Below, in pieces: positions 62,131 through 64,000 of a stretch of DNA of 64,000 nucleotides. Within the stretch, counting starts at the first letter, position 1. The number at the start of each line of letters is the position of its first letter. The notes beneath the pieces were generated by a model. That model was not told the origin of the DNA and did not search any database. It worked only from the letters and a program-made list of their open reading frames with translations. Source of the DNA: Pycnopodia helianthoides (Eukaryota; Echinodermata; Asteroidea; Forcipulatida; Asteriidae); contig CM063255.1 of assembly GCA_032158295.1 (NCBI GenBank), forward strand, positions 18,311,094 through 18,375,093, given 5' to 3'. A program made the position numbers and the translations under genes.

Positions 62131-64000
62131 CTGCATGGATTGTTATTAATGGTATCAAAAGAGAGAGAGTTATTTGGAATAGAGGAAAGGATAGGAAGAG
62201 ACGTGGATAGAAACAATCAGAAATCATGAAAGAAAAAAAACAGAGAATTTGACAGAAAAACACAATAAATGGTGCAACTTATCTACCAATGCATTAGCAT
62301 TTTTTCCAATGGTTGTAACTTTATTGAAAGTACCTGAGACCATCCATACGTGTTTCAACATGTGAATGGACATGCAGGCTTATACTGAAAACTATTTGAG
62401 TTGATTAGAATGATCAATTTTTGCTCTCAGAGTCGATCAAAAAACAGATGGAAAAGGCAGGTCATTTTTTTCTGCCATTTTGAATGGTAATTTGAGGGTG
62501 ATTTATTATTTCTAAACATCAACTCAAATTATTGTCAGTATAAGCCTGCATGTCCATTTACATTCTGAAACACTTTTGGGTGGTTTCAGGTACTAACAAG
62601 AAGTTACAACCATTGGAAAAAAATTGATAACATGACAGATGCAAAGTGGTACCATTTATTGTGTTTCCTGCCATAAACAAACTCAACTAGATAGAAACAA
62701 TGGCCAGTTGTCCAGCTGGTTCCATGAGTGATGCTTAATTTTGTTTAGCTTACTTGGGAGAAGAATGACACAATCAGCAATTGTCCAAACAAATCTATGA
62801 AATATGTTCAACTTGTTTTCTTTTTTTTCCTTTCTTTTTTCCAGATGCCTAAAATCAATCTTATTTTGATTGCCTTGCAACTTTTTTTTAATGAAAAATC
62901 AAACCCAACCAAGTTTGGTGTGAGGTTGTTAAGTGTCACAAGCCATTTTTTGTAATAGTTATTATTCAAATAAGTCTCTTGAAAATTTTCCAGGAATGTT
63001 CTCTTTTTATAAAAGCTCTTGTTCTAATCTTTTTTATATTGAAAAGCAAGAAATCATTTGCAATTGTACAACTGGCCACTTAAATCAGATCAAGGACAAA
63101 ATAGTTCAGAAAGTAGGAAAGTACTGTCAAGATAAAGAATTGTAAAAGAAAAATATATTGAAAATGTCAGATAACAAACCTTAACCCATGACATCATGAT
63201 GTCATATCATGCATATTCATCAAGACAAAGCAGCATGCATATTTATGAGCAGGTTGGGGATAACATACAAAAGCACAGATCAAACAGCATTACAATAAGA
63301 CAAACATCAAGCAAAATGGCTAGAAATCTGTCATTGTTTGTGGTTTTGTTTTTCTCAAGATCAACTTATTTTACAAACAATCTTTGAAACCTGGGCCCAG
63401 TTTCAAAGAGCTGCTTAAGCACAAAGAGTGACTATGAGCACAACAAAATTATGCTTTCCAGAATAAGGGTACCAGCCAAAATACCATCCAACATGTACCT
63501 ATTTTGACTGGTATCCTGCTCATTTTTACTTTGCGGAAAATTAAGCACTATTTGCTAAGCAGCTCTATGAAATTGGGCCCTGACCAAAAGTAAGCAGGAT
63601 ACCAGTCACAGATTGTACACATGACAAGCTATTTCGGCTGGTAACCTTATTCTGGTAAGCATAATTTTGTTGTGCTTAATTATGTTTTGGTGCTTAAGCA
63701 GCTCCATGAAATTGGGTCTGGAACTATTTTTTAAGACAGCTTTCCATGTTGTTGTTGATTTGACATTCTTTCTCGATACAAATACAATACTTGTACAACA
63801 CCAGCAAAGCACACACAAAAAGCGAGGCCAAATTGATAGGTTTTCAGCCAAATTTTTGACTCTTTTGAGGATTGTCAAACCTTGATAATAACGACTTCAG
63901 TCAAGAATTAAGAATTTGGTTTCATAAATCTTACGGCACTTTTCAAACAAGTACACAACAGAATGACTGTTAGAAAACCGAATGTTCATCATAGTGGTGT
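62131..64000. other. Intron; no exon recognised
   Basis: An imperfect inverted pair near 62270-62420 and 62510-62665 (GGTGCAACTT.../...CCATTTATTGTGTTT) suggests another MITE. A GGGCCCAGTTTC-type hairpin lies at 63390-63582 with a further half copy to 63720. Confidence 0.55.

Noticed and set aside
61545..62096. Small open frames of 70-80 codons on both strands
   Set aside because: No recognisable domain, no splice-phase link to the gene, and no sign of conservation can be judged here.
882..62130. A decayed pseudogene because of the frameshifts
   Set aside because: All splice sites and dozens of phase-matched domains are intact; only a few one- or two-base losses occur, as expected for consensus errors.

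Overview
The window lies inside one giant muscle-type gene on the minus strand. I place 48 exons (about 9.6 kb of coding sequence, about 3,200 codons) from reading frame, splice signals and exact phase agreement at every junction. The protein is a titin/twitchin-superfamily molecule. Reading 5' to 3' (high to low coordinates), the domains are: Ig x4, Fn x3, Ig, Fn x2, Ig, Fn x2, Ig, Fn x3, Ig, Fn x2, Ig, Fn x3, Ig-Ig, Fn-Fn, Ig-Ig, Fn, a short basic linker, then a protein kinase domain. The totals are 13 Ig and 18 fibronectin III domains. The gene is incomplete at both ends: the 5' end lies beyond 64000, and the rest of the kinase plus any C-terminal Ig domains lie before position 1. I see no second gene.

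The organism is an invertebrate animal. The 'CCCAATTTCATGGAGCTGC' hairpin elements, the tRNA-derived SINEs and the short TTAA-bordered hairpin elements look to me like those of echinoderm genomes, perhaps a sea star. That is recollection, not a search result. About 85% of the window is intron, filled with minisatellites, MITE-like inverted-repeat elements, SINEs and 5'-truncated LINE fragments.

Region by region: 64000-57618 is a long intron with a possible 12-nt microexon, a TIR element and a 23-bp satellite inside a palindrome-ended repeat. 57617-52868 holds four tandem Ig exons. 52052-24169 is the Fn/Ig core, with many one-domain exons of exactly 303 bp (Fn) or 282 bp (Ig). 22688-9153 is the pre-kinase Fn/Ig segment, where most domains are split by an intron. 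7353-882 holds the linker and the kinase N-lobe through the HLDLK catalytic loop.

The most unusual signal is a pattern repeated in five different introns. A minisatellite has grown out of an exon/intron boundary, so that each repeat unit carries a copy of the last or first 20-60 nt of the neighbouring exon together with its splice site. The kinase intron alone has ten extra copies of the donor junction at a 115-bp period. The window also holds an antisense copy of one Ig exon wedged between two LINE tails, a splice donor whose intronic bases come from a LINE tail, and four exons with apparent small deletions that are more likely assembly errors than gene decay.
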